A DNA stretch of 64,000 bases from Selenomonadales bacterium (lineage in GTDB: Bacteria; Bacillota; Negativicutes; Sporomusales; UBA7701): NCBI GenBank assembly GCA_029976065.1, contig JARKNV010000003.1, positions 1-64,000 on the forward strand. The letters are read 5' to 3'. How positions within the stretch are numbered: position 1 is the stretch's first letter; every line of letters begins with the position of its first letter. The translations under genes and the position numbers were made by a program. Positions 27,198-38,238 of the stretch are shown piece after piece. A model generated the notes under the pieces. That model was not told the origin of the DNA and made no database searches. It saw only the letters and a list, made by a program, of their open reading frames with translations.

Positions 27198-28701
27198 CGG
27201 ATATTATCTGCCGGCAGCCGCCGAAGGCATGGCCGGCGCGGTGGCCGACGCCGCCGCGCTGTTCGACCTTCCCGCCGCCGGCATTTTATCCGGCGCCGAT
27301 ATTGCCGCCCAACTCCCCGCCGATGCCGTCTTCATCCGCAACACCGTAATCGGCAGCGCGGGAACTACGGTCATTAGCGAGGTTTTCTTCTGGCGGGAAG
27401 AGGGATTCCTCGGCTGCTACACCAGGCGGGCGCGTGCCGGCGGGGAAGAGGGCGCCGATGCGGCTATCCAGCGGCTGGTCCGCCTCAACCTGCTCGCCAT
27501 CCTCGAACGCGTCACCGGACACAACCCCGGCCCGTGGGGAATCCTGCGCGGCGTGCGGCCGATTAAAATCATCCACCGCCTGCTCGACAACGGGCTCTCG
27601 CCCCGGGAAGCAGCCGCGCGGCTCACGGCGAACTACGCCGTCGCTGCGGAGAAAGCCGAGCTTCTTGCCGCGGTCGCCCTCCGGCAGCGGCCTTTTCTTC
27701 ATACCGGGTTACAAGCGCGCCGGTTGGTGAGCGTATACGTCGGCGTTCCCTATTGCCCCTCGCGCTGCCTGTACTGCTCGTTCCCCGCCAACGTGCTGCC
27801 CGCGGATCACACCAAAGTGGCGGACTTTTTGCATGCCCTGGAGGCCGATATCGCTGCCGCCGCCGCCCTTTTAGCCCGCTACGGCCTGACGGCCGAGACG
27901 GTCTACATCGGCGGCGGCACCCCCACCAGCCTGGGCGACGGCGACTTCGCCCGGCTGCTGGCCAAGGTCCGCGAAGCCTTTGTCAGCGGCGCGACCCGCG
28001 AATTCACCGTAGAGGCCGGCCGGCCGGACTGCATCACCGACGGAAAAATCGCCGCCATGGCGGCGGCGGGCGTCACGCGGGTAAGCGTCAACCCGCAGAC
28101 CATGCAAGAGAAAACCCTAAAACTTATTGGACGAAATCATACCGTCTGCGATATAATAGTAATGTTTAGGAAAATACGCGCTAGCGGCATCCCCGTCATC
28201 AACATGGACATCATCGCCGGCCTGCCTGCCGAGACCGAACAGGACATGGCCGACACCCTGGCGCAGATCGCCGCGCTGGACCCCGACAACCTCACCGTCC
28301 ACACCCTGGCGATCAAGCGCGGCTCGCGCCTCGCCGACAGCCGCGAGGAAGTTGCCCTGCCGGACGACCGCACCACTGCCGGCATGCTGGCGCTCGCCGC
28401 CGACGCGGCCCGCAGCCTGGGGCTGGAGCCGTATTACCTCTACCGCCAGAAGCATATGACCGGCAACTTGGAGAATATCGGCTACGCCCGCCCCGGCGCC
28501 GAGTGCATCTACAACATCCAGATAATCGAAGAACGGCAGACGGTCATCGGCGTGGGACCGGCGGCCGCCACCAAGGCGGTTGCCGCCGACCACCGCCTCG
28601 ACAGCAGCTACAACCCCAAGGACGTCGCCACCTACATAGGCAACATCGACCACTACATCAGGCGGCGGGAGGAACTGATCGCCGCGCTGTTCAGCACCTA
28701 A
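27187..28701 (+). CDS. hemZ: HemZ-like coproporphyrinogen dehydrogenase
   Basis: A 504-residue radical SAM protein. The 4Fe-4S motif CPSRCLYCSF lies near residue 193, after an N-terminal domain of about 175 residues characteristic of HemZ. ETVYIGGGTPTSL near residue 237 and the HemN-type C-terminal domain follow. HemZ is assigned to oxygen-independent coproporphyrinogen III oxidation, but several HemN-like proteins have other roles, and there are no other haem genes here. The start is a GTG within the end of the Fur-family gene, suggesting coupled translation. Confidence 0.85.
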   Translation: MEINGYYLPAAAEGMAGAVADAAALFDLPAAGILSGADIAAQLPADAVFIRNTVIGSAGTTVISEVFFWREEGFLGCYTRRARAGGEEGADAAIQRLVRLNLLAILERVTGHNPGPWGILRGVRPIKIIHRLLDNGLSPREAAARLTANYAVAAEKAELLAAVALRQRPFLHTGLQARRLVSVYVGVPYCPSRCLYCSFPANVLPADHTKVADFLHALEADIAAAAALLARYGLTAETVYIGGGTPTSLGDGDFARLLAKVREAFVSGATREFTVEAGRPDCITDGKIAAMAAAGVTRVSVNPQTMQEKTLKLIGRNHTVCDIIVMFRKIRASGIPVINMDIIAGLPAETEQDMADTLAQIAALDPDNLTVHTLAIKRGSRLADSREEVALPDDRTTAGMLALAADAARSLGLEPYYLYRQKHMTGNLENIGYARPGAECIYNIQIIEERQTVIGVGPAAATKAVAADHRLDSSYNPKDVATYIGNIDHYIRRREELIAALFST

Positions 28702-28716
28702 GGAGGATAGAAGCGC

Positions 28717-29982
28717 ATGGAGATTTCCGCTCCCCGGGGCACCAAAGATATAATGCCGGACAGCAGCAGCCACTGGCAGTACGTGGAAAGAACGGCCCGG
28801 GAAGTCTGCCGGGCCTACGGCTACTACGAAATCCGCACCCCAGTATTCGAACACACCGAACTCTTCCTGCGGGGCATCGGCGAAACGACCGATATCGTGC
28901 AGAAGGAAATGTACACCTTCACCGATAAAGGCGGCCGGAGCATCACCCTGCGGCCGGAGAACACCGCCGGCACCGTCCGCGCCTACTTGGAGCACAAACT
29001 TTACGGCGAAAGCCAGCCGGCCAAGATGTTCTACATCGGCCCGATGTTCCGCTACGACAAGCCGCAGGCCGGCCGGTTCCGCCAGTTCCACCAGTTCGGC
29101 ATCGAAGCCATCGGCTCCGCAGGACCGACCGTCGACGTCGAAATCATCCTGGCGGCGGTCGAATTTTTCACCCGCCTGGGCCTCAAAAACCTCGACCTGT
29201 TCGTCAATTCGGTCGGCTGTCCCAAATGCCGGCCGGTATACCGCGCCAAAATCCAGGACGCCCTGCGGGACAAACTCGGCGAATTCTGCGAGGACTGCCG
29301 TTCTCGCTTCGACCGCAACCCGATGCGCATCCTCGACTGCAAGAACGAAAAATGCAACCAGTTGTCCAAGGACGCCCCGCAGCTCGGCGACTGCCTGTGC
29401 GACGAGTGCCGCGACCATTTCGCCGGCCTGCAGGCCCTGCTGACCGCCACCGGCGCCCGGTACAAGGTCAATCCGCGGCTGGTGCGGGGCCTCGACTATT
29501 ACACCAAGACGGCCTTCGAAATCCAGTACCCGCCGCTGGGCGCCCAAAGCGCCATCTGCGGCGGCGGCCGCTACGACGGGCTGATCGAGGAGATCGGCGG
29601 CGACCCGACTCCGGCCATCGGCTATGCCATCGGCCTGGAACGGGTTCTCCTGGCGCTGGAAAAACAGGGGCTGCTGCCGCCCATCGACCGGGGGATCGCC
29701 GTATTCGTGGCGGCCTTCGACGACAAAACGCGGGTGATGGCGTTCAAGCTGGCCACCGAGCTCCGGCGGGCCGGCCTCGCCTGCGAAATGGACTACCTGG
29801 GCCGCGGCCTCAAGGCGCAGCTCAAGCAGGCCAACCGCTACCCGGCGCGCTTCGTGGCCATCATCGGCGAGGACGAAGCCGCCCAGAACAAAGTCGCGCT
29901 AAAGAACATGCAGACCGGCGAACAGCAGTTGGTGGACGCCGGTGACGTGGAGCAGAAGATACGAGCGGAGATGGAGGATTAA
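28717..29982 (+). CDS. hisS: Histidine-tRNA ligase
   Basis: A 421-residue class II synthetase. Motif 2 region TLRPENTAGTVRAY (about residue 77), FRYDKPQAGRFRQFHQFG (about residue 112) and the histidine-binding LVRGLDYYTKTAFE (about residue 258) are clear. The insertion domain carries cysteine pairs (CPKC, CEDC, CKNEKC) often found in Firmicutes HisRS. AAGGAGGA precedes the ATG. aspS begins three bases after its stop. No T-box leader is present. Confidence 0.97.
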   Translation: MEISAPRGTKDIMPDSSSHWQYVERTAREVCRAYGYYEIRTPVFEHTELFLRGIGETTDIVQKEMYTFTDKGGRSITLRPENTAGTVRAYLEHKLYGESQPAKMFYIGPMFRYDKPQAGRFRQFHQFGIEAIGSAGPTVDVEIILAAVEFFTRLGLKNLDLFVNSVGCPKCRPVYRAKIQDALRDKLGEFCEDCRSRFDRNPMRILDCKNEKCNQLSKDAPQLGDCLCDECRDHFAGLQALLTATGARYKVNPRLVRGLDYYTKTAFEIQYPPLGAQSAICGGGRYDGLIEEIGGDPTPAIGYAIGLERVLLALEKQGLLPPIDRGIAVFVAAFDDKTRVMAFKLATELRRAGLACEMDYLGRGLKAQLKQANRYPARFVAIIGEDEAAQNKVALKNMQTGEQQLVDAGDVEQKIRAEMED

Positions 29983-29985
29983 CAC

Positions 29986-31773
<1,788 letters not shown>

Positions 31774-31781
31774 GTAAAACT

Positions 31782-31849
31782 GCGGCCGGATAAGCGCCCG
31801 GAGCCTTGTGCAGCAAGGCCTCCCTGGGAAAATATCCCGGCCGCTTTTT
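31782..31849 (+). terminator. Branched terminator after aspS
   Basis: GCGGCCGG (31782-31789) pairs with CCGGCCGC (31837-31844) and encloses smaller hairpins (one is CCTTG/CAAGG around TGCAG). Five T follow. Confidence 0.75.
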
Positions 31850-31851
31850 CC

Positions 31852-31880
31852 TTGCTTTTCACCGCCAAGTTTGCTAATAT
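31852..31880 (+). promoter_or_regulatory. Promoter for 6S RNA
   Basis: TTGCTT (31852-31857) and TAATAT (31875-31880) are spaced by 17 bases, predicting a start near 31887, about 40 bases before the conserved 6S core. Confidence 0.6.
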
Positions 31881-31886
31881 AAAGAC

Positions 31887-32142
31887 GGAATAAAGCTAGA
31901 CGGAAAAGTCAAATAATTTCCGGTGTAATAACCCCTGCTGTGTGCGTGAGAAGCCGATGTTTTGAGCCAACACATTTACTGCGGGAGCCCGGACTCTGTC
32001 TGTGGCGTGTATGCCCCTGATCGCCTGGGGACACACAAATCAGTCAGGAGGGCACCCACCTGCCGAGGCAGGTTCAAAACAAGGGCGATACGGCATGGTG
32101 GGGATTATTATGCTTAGCCGGCACGGTGGTGCGGGCTTTTTG
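31887..32142 (+). ncRNA. ssrS: 6S RNA (SsrS/BsrA type)
   Basis: A noncoding transcript that mimics an open promoter and binds sigma-A RNA polymerase. The core is about 185 bases (31926-32110). Its ends pair as TAATAACCCC with GGGGATTATTA, and further in, GTTTTGA (31959-31965) pairs with TCAAAAC (32074-32080). A CCTGCC/GGCAGG hairpin and the long rod shape broken by a central bubble agree with 6S RNA, and several short segments recall the E. coli molecule. The position between aspS and rarA is where I recall B. subtilis bsrA. The outer 5' and 3' limits are inferred from a promoter and a terminator; the mature RNA is probably the core. Confidence 0.82.
32115..32142 (+). terminator. Terminator of 6S RNA
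   Basis: GCCGGCAC pairs with GTGCGGGC, with one mismatch, around GGTG, followed by TTTTTG. Confidence 0.7.
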
Positions 32143-32209
32143 TTTTCGGCAGGGATTCTGCCGGTGCGCAAAGAATCTTTCTGTGGATAACGGAAAGGGA
32201 GGGGAGACG

Positions 32210-32302
32210 GTGAAAGACTTTCTGCGCGGCCTGTGCCGGCCCTGAATATTGATATGGGTGCTGGTGGCGCTCATTGTGCTCGTCCCGTTACTGCTTAAAT
32301 AG
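32210..32302 (+). pseudogene. 30-codon membrane peptide with in-frame TGA
   Basis: GTG at 32210 is preceded by GGGAGGGGAG. The frame reads MKDFLRGLCRP, then TGA at 32243-32245, then ILIWVLVALIVLVPLLLK and TAG. Reading through gives one coherent peptide: a basic head and a single membrane helix. One change of TGG to TGA would explain it, or recoding could occur. A weak stem (32256-32261 with 32267-32272, two G-U pairs) with a GGT-containing loop lies 10 bases after the TGA, at a distance allowed for a bacterial selenocysteine element, but such stems arise often by chance. A terminator follows. I class it as a probable broken small gene. Confidence 0.45.
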
Positions 32303-32319
32303 CGCCTTTGCTTAAGACT

Positions 32320-32344
32320 CGCCGCCCCGGAAGCGGCGTTTTTT
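32320..32344 (+). terminator. Terminator after the small TGA-interrupted ORF
   Basis: CGCCGC (32320-32325) pairs with GCGGCG (32333-32338), then six T. Confidence 0.85.
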
Positions 32345-32415
32345 GTTGTTCCCTCATAGGAATTTTTCTTTTCGACCAGAATTAATACATAAATAACATA
32401 ACTGGGAGTGATCAC

Positions 32416-33453
<1,038 letters not shown>

Positions 33454-33478
33454 ACCGTTTGAAAGAGGTACTTTTCCG

Positions 33479-34807
33479 ATGAGCCTTTTCGACGAACAGG
33501 AAAACGAAATCGCGCTGCCGGCGCCGCTGGCCGTCAGGATGCGCCCGCAGACGCTGGCCGAATTCGTCGGCCAGGCCGATCTCATCGCCCCGGGCCGCTT
33601 CCTCCGCCGCATGGTCGACGCCGATACCGTGCCGTCGATGATTCTGTTCGGGCCGCCGGGCACGGGCAAGACGACCCTTGCCCACATCATCGCCCGCGCG
33701 ACTGACGCCCAGTTCGAGCAGCTCAACGCCGTCTCGGCCGGGGTGGCCGATATCCGCAAAATCATCGACGCCGCCCAGAAGCGCCTGCGGCTGCTGCGCC
33801 AGCGCACCATCCTGTTCATCGACGAAATCCACCGCTTCTCCAAATCGCAGCAGGATGTCCTGCTGCCGTTCGTCGAAAACGGCACCGTCACGCTCATCGG
33901 CGCCACCACCGAGAACCCTTATTTCGAAGTCAACTCGCCGCTGCTGTCGCGGGCCAGGGTTTTCCGCCTCCTGCCGCTCGACCGCGACGAAGTCGTTGCC
34001 ATCATGGAGGCGGCGCTGGCCGACGGGGAACGCGGCCTGGGCCAAATGGGCCTCGTCTGCGCCCCGGCGGTGCTGGCGGCCATCGCCGACGTTACCTCGG
34101 GCGACGCCCGCGTTGCTCTCAACCTGCTCGAACAGGCCGCCGCCATGCTGCCGTCCGACGGACCGCGGGAAATAACCCTCGACCTCCTGAAATCGATCGC
34201 CGGCGAACGGGTCTTGGGCTACGACAAGAAAGGGGACACCCACTACGACGTAGCCTCGGCCTTCATCAAAAGCATGCGCGGCTCGGACCCCGATGCCGCC
34301 CTCCACTATCTGGCCCGGATGCTCGAAGCCGGCGAGGACGTCAAGTTCATCGCCAGGCGGATCGTCATCTGCGCCGCCGAGGATGTCGGCAACGCCGATC
34401 CCCAGGCGTTGGTCGTCGCCACCGCCGCCATGCACGCCGTGCAGTTCATCGGCCTGCCCGAGGCCCGCATCCCCCTGGCTCAGGCCGTCGTCTACATCGC
34501 CGCCGCTCCGAAGAGCAACGCCGCCTACCTGGGCATCAACCAGGCCATGGCCGACGTGCGGGAGAAAGGCGCCGGCCGTGTGCCTGTCCACCTGCGGGAT
34601 GCGAGTTACAAGGGCGCCAAACAGTGGGGTTACGGCAAGGACTATAAGTACCCCCACTCGTTTCCCGGCGCCTATGTCCCCCAGCAGTACCTTCCCGACG
34701 AACTCACGGGCGCCGTCTACTACCGGCCGACCGACCGCGGCTTCGAGGCGGAAATCGGCCGCCGGCTGCGTGAACGCGGACCGAAAGGAACGGAAACTAA
34801 GGAATAA
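33479..34807 (+). CDS. rarA: Replication-associated recombination protein RarA
   Basis: A 442-residue AAA+ protein of the RarA/MgsA/WRNIP1 family acting at stalled replication forks. It has Walker A GPPGTGKTTLAH (about residue 58), Walker [17 protein letters not shown] (about residue 112) and sensor 1 GATTENPYFEVNSPLLSR. The C-terminal tetramerisation part contains GYGKDYKYPHSFPGAYVPQ. The position next to an Rrf2 regulator and iscS is the same as in B. subtilis. A terminator follows. Confidence 0.95.
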   Translation: MSLFDEQENEIALPAPLAVRMRPQTLAEFVGQADLIAPGRFLRRMVDADTVPSMILFGPPGTGKTTLAHIIARATDAQFEQLNAVSAGVADIRKIIDAAQKRLRLLRQRTILFIDEIHRFSKSQQDVLLPFVENGTVTLIGATTENPYFEVNSPLLSRARVFRLLPLDRDEVVAIMEAALADGERGLGQMGLVCAPAVLAAIADVTSGDARVALNLLEQAAAMLPSDGPREITLDLLKSIAGERVLGYDKKGDTHYDVASAFIKSMRGSDPDAALHYLARMLEAGEDVKFIARRIVICAAEDVGNADPQALVVATAAMHAVQFIGLPEARIPLAQAVVYIAAAPKSNAAYLGINQAMADVREKGAGRVPVHLRDASYKGAKQWGYGKDYKYPHSFPGAYVPQQYLPDELTGAVYYRPTDRGFEAEIGRRLRERGPKGTETKE

Positions 34808-34809
34808 AG

Positions 34810-34841
34810 GCGTCCGCCGCCGGCAGGCGGCGGACGCTTTT
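34810..34841 (+). terminator. Terminator after rarA
   Basis: GCGTCCGCCGCC (34810-34821) pairs perfectly with GGCGGCGGACGC (34826-34837) around GGCA, then TTTT. Confidence 0.9.
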
Positions 34842-34892
34842 ATTGCGGGAATAATTCCGAGTCGCGGAGTCAAAAATAATAGCGCTCCTACC

Positions 34893-34921
34893 TTTACAAC
34901 CCGCCCTATTTCTGGTATATT
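34893..34921 (+). promoter_or_regulatory. Promoter for Rrf2-iscS-iscU-mnmA
   Basis: TTTACA (34893-34898) and TATATT (34916-34921) are 17 bases apart, with the extended -10 TGG at 34913-34915. The Rrf2 product may act here on itself, but no operator could be defined by eye. Confidence 0.6.
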
Positions 34922-34971
34922 GAAATCTGAAGAAATCCTATCGCAATACTCGGAAAAGCGGGTGAACCCAA

Positions 34972-35394
34972 ATGAAGCTATCCACCAAGGGGCGTTATGG
35001 CGTATCCGCCATGTACGACCTGGCTCTTCACCACGGGCAGGGGCCTATTTCCCTCAAAAGCGTCGCCCAGCGCCAGGGTATTTCCGAGCACTATCTCGAG
35101 CAACTTATGGGCACGCTGAGGAAGGCCGGCTACGTCAAGAGCGTACGGGGCGCCCAGGGGGGCTACACGCTCACCAAGGCCCCGGCGGAGATCACGGTGG
35201 GCGACGTCATCCGGATAATGGAAGGTCCGACCGCGCCGGTGGACTGCCTGCTGGCCGACGCCAAGGACAACAAGTACTGCGTTCGGGCCGGTCACTGCGT
35301 CACGCGGGGCGTGTGGGCCAAGGTCCGCGACAGCATCGACGCTGTGCTCGACTCGATAACCCTGGCCGACCTGGTAAACGAAGACAAATCATAG
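34972..35394 (+). CDS. Rrf2-family regulator, IscR-like
   Basis: A 140-residue winged-helix regulator. The DNA-binding half reads MKLSTKGRYGVSAMYDLA with YLEQLMGTLRKAGYV and the wing SVRGAQGGYTL. Cysteines at residues 92, 103 and 109 sit where IscR binds a 2Fe-2S cluster, although the first spacing is longer than in IscR. B. subtilis CymR, found at this map position, lacks this set as I recall it. Since iscS and iscU follow directly, an iron-sulfur-sensing regulator of cluster assembly is the better guess; CymR-type cysteine control is the alternative. Confidence 0.85.
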   Translation: MKLSTKGRYGVSAMYDLALHHGQGPISLKSVAQRQGISEHYLEQLMGTLRKAGYVKSVRGAQGGYTLTKAPAEITVGDVIRIMEGPTAPVDCLLADAKDNKYCVRAGHCVTRGVWAKVRDSIDAVLDSITLADLVNEDKS

Positions 35395-35404
35395 GAGTGA
35401 TAGC

Positions 35405-36613
35405 ATGAAACGCATTTACTTCGATCATTCCGCCACCACCCCGGTCGATAAGGAAGCGGCGGCAGCGGCGCTGGAATACATGACCGAGAAATTCGGCAAC
35501 GCGTCGAGTATCCACAGCTTTGGCCGCGAAGCCCGCAAAGCAGTGGACGAGGCCCGGGAAAAAGTGGCCGCCCTCATCGGTGCGACCGCCAACGAGATAT
35601 TTTTCACCAGCGGCGGCACGGAAAGCGACAACCTGGCCATCAAAGGCGTGGCCTTCGCCAACCGCAAGAAAGGCAATCATATCATCACATCGGCTATCGA
35701 GCACCACGCCGTGCTCCATACCTGCGAATACCTCGAAAAACGCGGCTTTGAAATTACTTACCTGCCGGTGGACGAATACGGCATGGTGCGTATTGAAGAC
35801 CTCAAGAAAGCCATTACCGATAAAACCATCCTCATCTCGGTCATGCTGGCCAACAATGAAGTCGGCACCATCCAGCCGGTGAAGGAAATCGGTCGTCTGG
35901 CCCGCGAAAAGGGCATCTACTTCCACACCGACGCGGTGCAGGCGGTAGGCAACTATCCGATCGATGTCCAGGACATGAACATCGACCTGCTGTCGATGTC
36001 CGGGCATAAATTCCACGCCCCCAAAGGCATCGGCGCCCTCTACATCCGCCGCGGCGTGCGCATCGAAGCCGTCCAGCACGGCGGCAGCCACGAACGCAAC
36101 ATGCGCGCCGGCACAGAGAACGTTCCCGGCATCGTCGGCCTGGGCAAGGCGGCGGAAGTCGCCAAACGGGACATGGCCAAAAAAGTTACCTACCTGACCG
36201 GCCTCAGAGACAGGATAATCAAAGAGGTCATGGCGAATATTCCCCATGTCAAGCTCAACGGCCACCCGACCGAACGCCTGCCGGGCAACGCCAATTTCAG
36301 TTTCCTCTACGTAGAGGGCGAATCCCTGCTCCTCAACCTCGACCTCAAAGGCATCGCCGCCTCCAGCGGCTCGGCCTGCACCTCCGGTTCGCTCGATCCT
36401 TCCCACGTCCTGCTGGCGATGGGCCTCACCCACGAAGTGGCCCACGGTTCGCTGCGGGTAACCCTCGGCCGCGACAACACCCCCGAGGATGTGGAGTACT
36501 TCCTCGAAGTGCTGCCGGAAATACTCGAACGCCTGCGCGCCATGTCGCCGCTGTTCGGCGAAAGTGCCAACACCGTCGTCGCCAACCCGTGCAGCGAATG
36601 CCACCTGCATTAA
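35405..36613 (+). CDS. iscS: Cysteine desulfurase IscS/NifS
   Basis: A 402-residue PLP enzyme that takes sulfur from cysteine for iron-sulfur clusters and tRNA thiolation. It starts MKRIYFDHSATTPVD, has the PLP lysine in SGHKFHAPKGIGALY near residue 205 and the catalytic cysteine in SSGSACTSGSLDPSHVL near residue 325. The tail CSECHLH adds two cysteines and two histidines at the extreme C-terminus. It lies between the Rrf2 gene and iscU, ten bases after the former, and supplies both IscU and MnmA. Confidence 0.96.
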   Translation: MKRIYFDHSATTPVDKEAAAAALEYMTEKFGNASSIHSFGREARKAVDEAREKVAALIGATANEIFFTSGGTESDNLAIKGVAFANRKKGNHIITSAIEHHAVLHTCEYLEKRGFEITYLPVDEYGMVRIEDLKKAITDKTILISVMLANNEVGTIQPVKEIGRLAREKGIYFHTDAVQAVGNYPIDVQDMNIDLLSMSGHKFHAPKGIGALYIRRGVRIEAVQHGGSHERNMRAGTENVPGIVGLGKAAEVAKRDMAKKVTYLTGLRDRIIKEVMANIPHVKLNGHPTERLPGNANFSFLYVEGESLLLNLDLKGIAASSGSACTSGSLDPSHVLLAMGLTHEVAHGSLRVTLGRDNTPEDVEYFLEVLPEILERLRAMSPLFGESANTVVANPCSECHLH

Positions 36614-36634
36614 CGACAAGATAGGGGAGATACC

Positions 36635-37009
36635 ATGTATACGGAAAAAGTAATGGACCATTTCACCAACCCGCGCAACGTCGGCGAGATCAAGGACGCC
36701 AACGGCATCGGCGAAGTCGGCAACGCCAAATGCGGCGACATCATGCGCATATATCTGAAAGTGGATGACAACGACGTAATCACCGACGTTAAATTCAAGA
36801 CCTTCGGCTGCGGGGCGGCCATCGCCACCAGCAGCATGGTCACCGAAATGGTGAAAGGCAAAAAGCTTTCCGAGGCCCTGGAGATTTCCAACCAGGCGGT
36901 TGCCGAGGCCCTTGGCGGTCTGCCGCCGGTCAAGATGCACTGTTCGAATCTGGCGGCCGACGCTTTGCACCAGGCCATCAAGGACTACATGGAGAAAAAA
37001 GGAAAGTGA
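36635..37009 (+). CDS. iscU: Iron-sulfur scaffold IscU/NifU N-domain
   Basis: A 124-residue cluster scaffold. The three ligand cysteines are visible: GNAKCGDIM near residue 35, FGCGAAIATSSM near residue 61 and VKMHCSNLAADAL near residue 104. It consists of the U-type scaffold domain only. It lies 21 bases after iscS and five bases before mnmA. Confidence 0.95.
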   Translation: MYTEKVMDHFTNPRNVGEIKDANGIGEVGNAKCGDIMRIYLKVDDNDVITDVKFKTFGCGAAIATSSMVTEMVKGKKLSEALEISNQAVAEALGGLPPVKMHCSNLAADALHQAIKDYMEKKGK

Positions 37010-37013
37010 TAGC

Positions 37014-38102
37014 GTGACGACAAAACCGACGGTGGTTGTCGCCATGAGCGGAGGGGTGGACAGTTCTTTGACTGCCGCCCTTCTTGTGCAACAGGGCTAT
37101 AACGTTATCGGCGCGACAATGCAGATCTGGGACGCCGACCGCGAAGACGCCGACGACCGGGGCTGCTGCTCGCTCACGGCGGTGGGCGATGCCCGCCGGG
37201 TAGCCGACAAGCTGGGCATTCCTTATTATGTGCTCAATTTCCGCCAGCTTTTCCAGGAGACCGTCGTCGACTACTTCATTGCCGAATACTCCTCCGGCCG
37301 CACCCCCAATCCCTGCATCGCCTGCAACCGTTACGTCAAATTCGCGGGCCTGTTGCAGAAGGCGCTGGCGCTGGGAGCCGAGTACGTCGCCACCGGCCAT
37401 TACGCCCGCATCGGCTACGACGAAGCCCGCGGGCGTTACCTCCTCCGCAAAGGTGTCGACCCCGCCAAGGACCAGTCCTACGCCTTGTACCACCTTAACC
37501 AGCACACCCTGAAACATTTCCTCATGCCGCTGGGGGAATACACCAAGACGGAAACCCGCCGTATGGCCCGCGAAATAGGCCTGGCGGTTGCCGACAAGCC
37601 CGACAGCCAGGAAATCTGCTTCGTCCCCGACGACGACTACCAGAGCTTTCTCGCCGCTAAGGCCCCCGCCAGCCTCCGGCCGGGCGACATCGTCGACACC
37701 CACGGCCGTGTGCTCGGCCGCCACAACGGGCTGCCGCTATACACCGTCGGTCAGCGCAAGGGCCTCGGCATCGCCGCCGGGCGGCCGCTGTACGTCGTCG
37801 CCCTGGACACCGACCGCAACCAGGTCATCGTCGGCGACGACAGCGACGTTTTCGCCAGCGAACTCATCGCCGGCGACCTCAACTACATCGCCTTCGACGA
37901 ACTGACCGGCCCGCTCACGGCCGCCGTCAAAATCCGCTACAGCGCCCGTGAAGCGCCGGCGGTAATCGCCCCGCTCGCCGGCGGCCGGGTCAGCGTCAAG
38001 TTCGCGATGCCCCAACGGGCCATCACGCCGGGGCAGTCGGTGGTCTTCTACGACGGAGATATCGTCCTCGGCGGCGGCATCATCGGCACGGTAGTCGGTT
38101 GA
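37014..38102 (+). CDS. mnmA: tRNA 2-thiouridylase MnmA
   Basis: A 362-residue enzyme that thiolates U34 in tRNA for Lys, Glu and Gln. The PP-loop is AMSGGVDSSLTAALL near residue 11, the two catalytic cysteines are in NPCIACNRYVKF (near residue 100) and DSQEICFVPDDDY (near residue 200). The start is a GTG at 37014; the upstream open frame overlaps iscU. Sulfur would come from IscS encoded two genes before. A long terminator follows. Confidence 0.96.
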   Translation: MTTKPTVVVAMSGGVDSSLTAALLVQQGYNVIGATMQIWDADREDADDRGCCSLTAVGDARRVADKLGIPYYVLNFRQLFQETVVDYFIAEYSSGRTPNPCIACNRYVKFAGLLQKALALGAEYVATGHYARIGYDEARGRYLLRKGVDPAKDQSYALYHLNQHTLKHFLMPLGEYTKTETRRMAREIGLAVADKPDSQEICFVPDDDYQSFLAAKAPASLRPGDIVDTHGRVLGRHNGLPLYTVGQRKGLGIAAGRPLYVVALDTDRNQVIVGDDSDVFASELIAGDLNYIAFDELTGPLTAAVKIRYSAREAPAVIAPLAGGRVSVKFAMPQRAITPGQSVVFYDGDIVLGGGIIGTVVG

Positions 38103-38129
38103 CCAAACGCATAATATTTTACCGCCCCA

Positions 38130-38171
38130 GGGCTGTTTAAAAGTTCGCGTGAACTTTTAAACGGCCCTTTT
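38130..38171 (+). terminator. Long terminator after mnmA
   Basis: A 17-base stem, 38130-38146 with 38151-38167, starts GGGCTGTTTAAAAG and closes over GCGT, then TTTT. Confidence 0.9.
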
Positions 38172-38238
38172 AAATAAACGGCGGGCAATCCGGCCATAAT
38201 AATAGCGACAATCTGTTTCTACGGAAAGGCTGGCCTGT

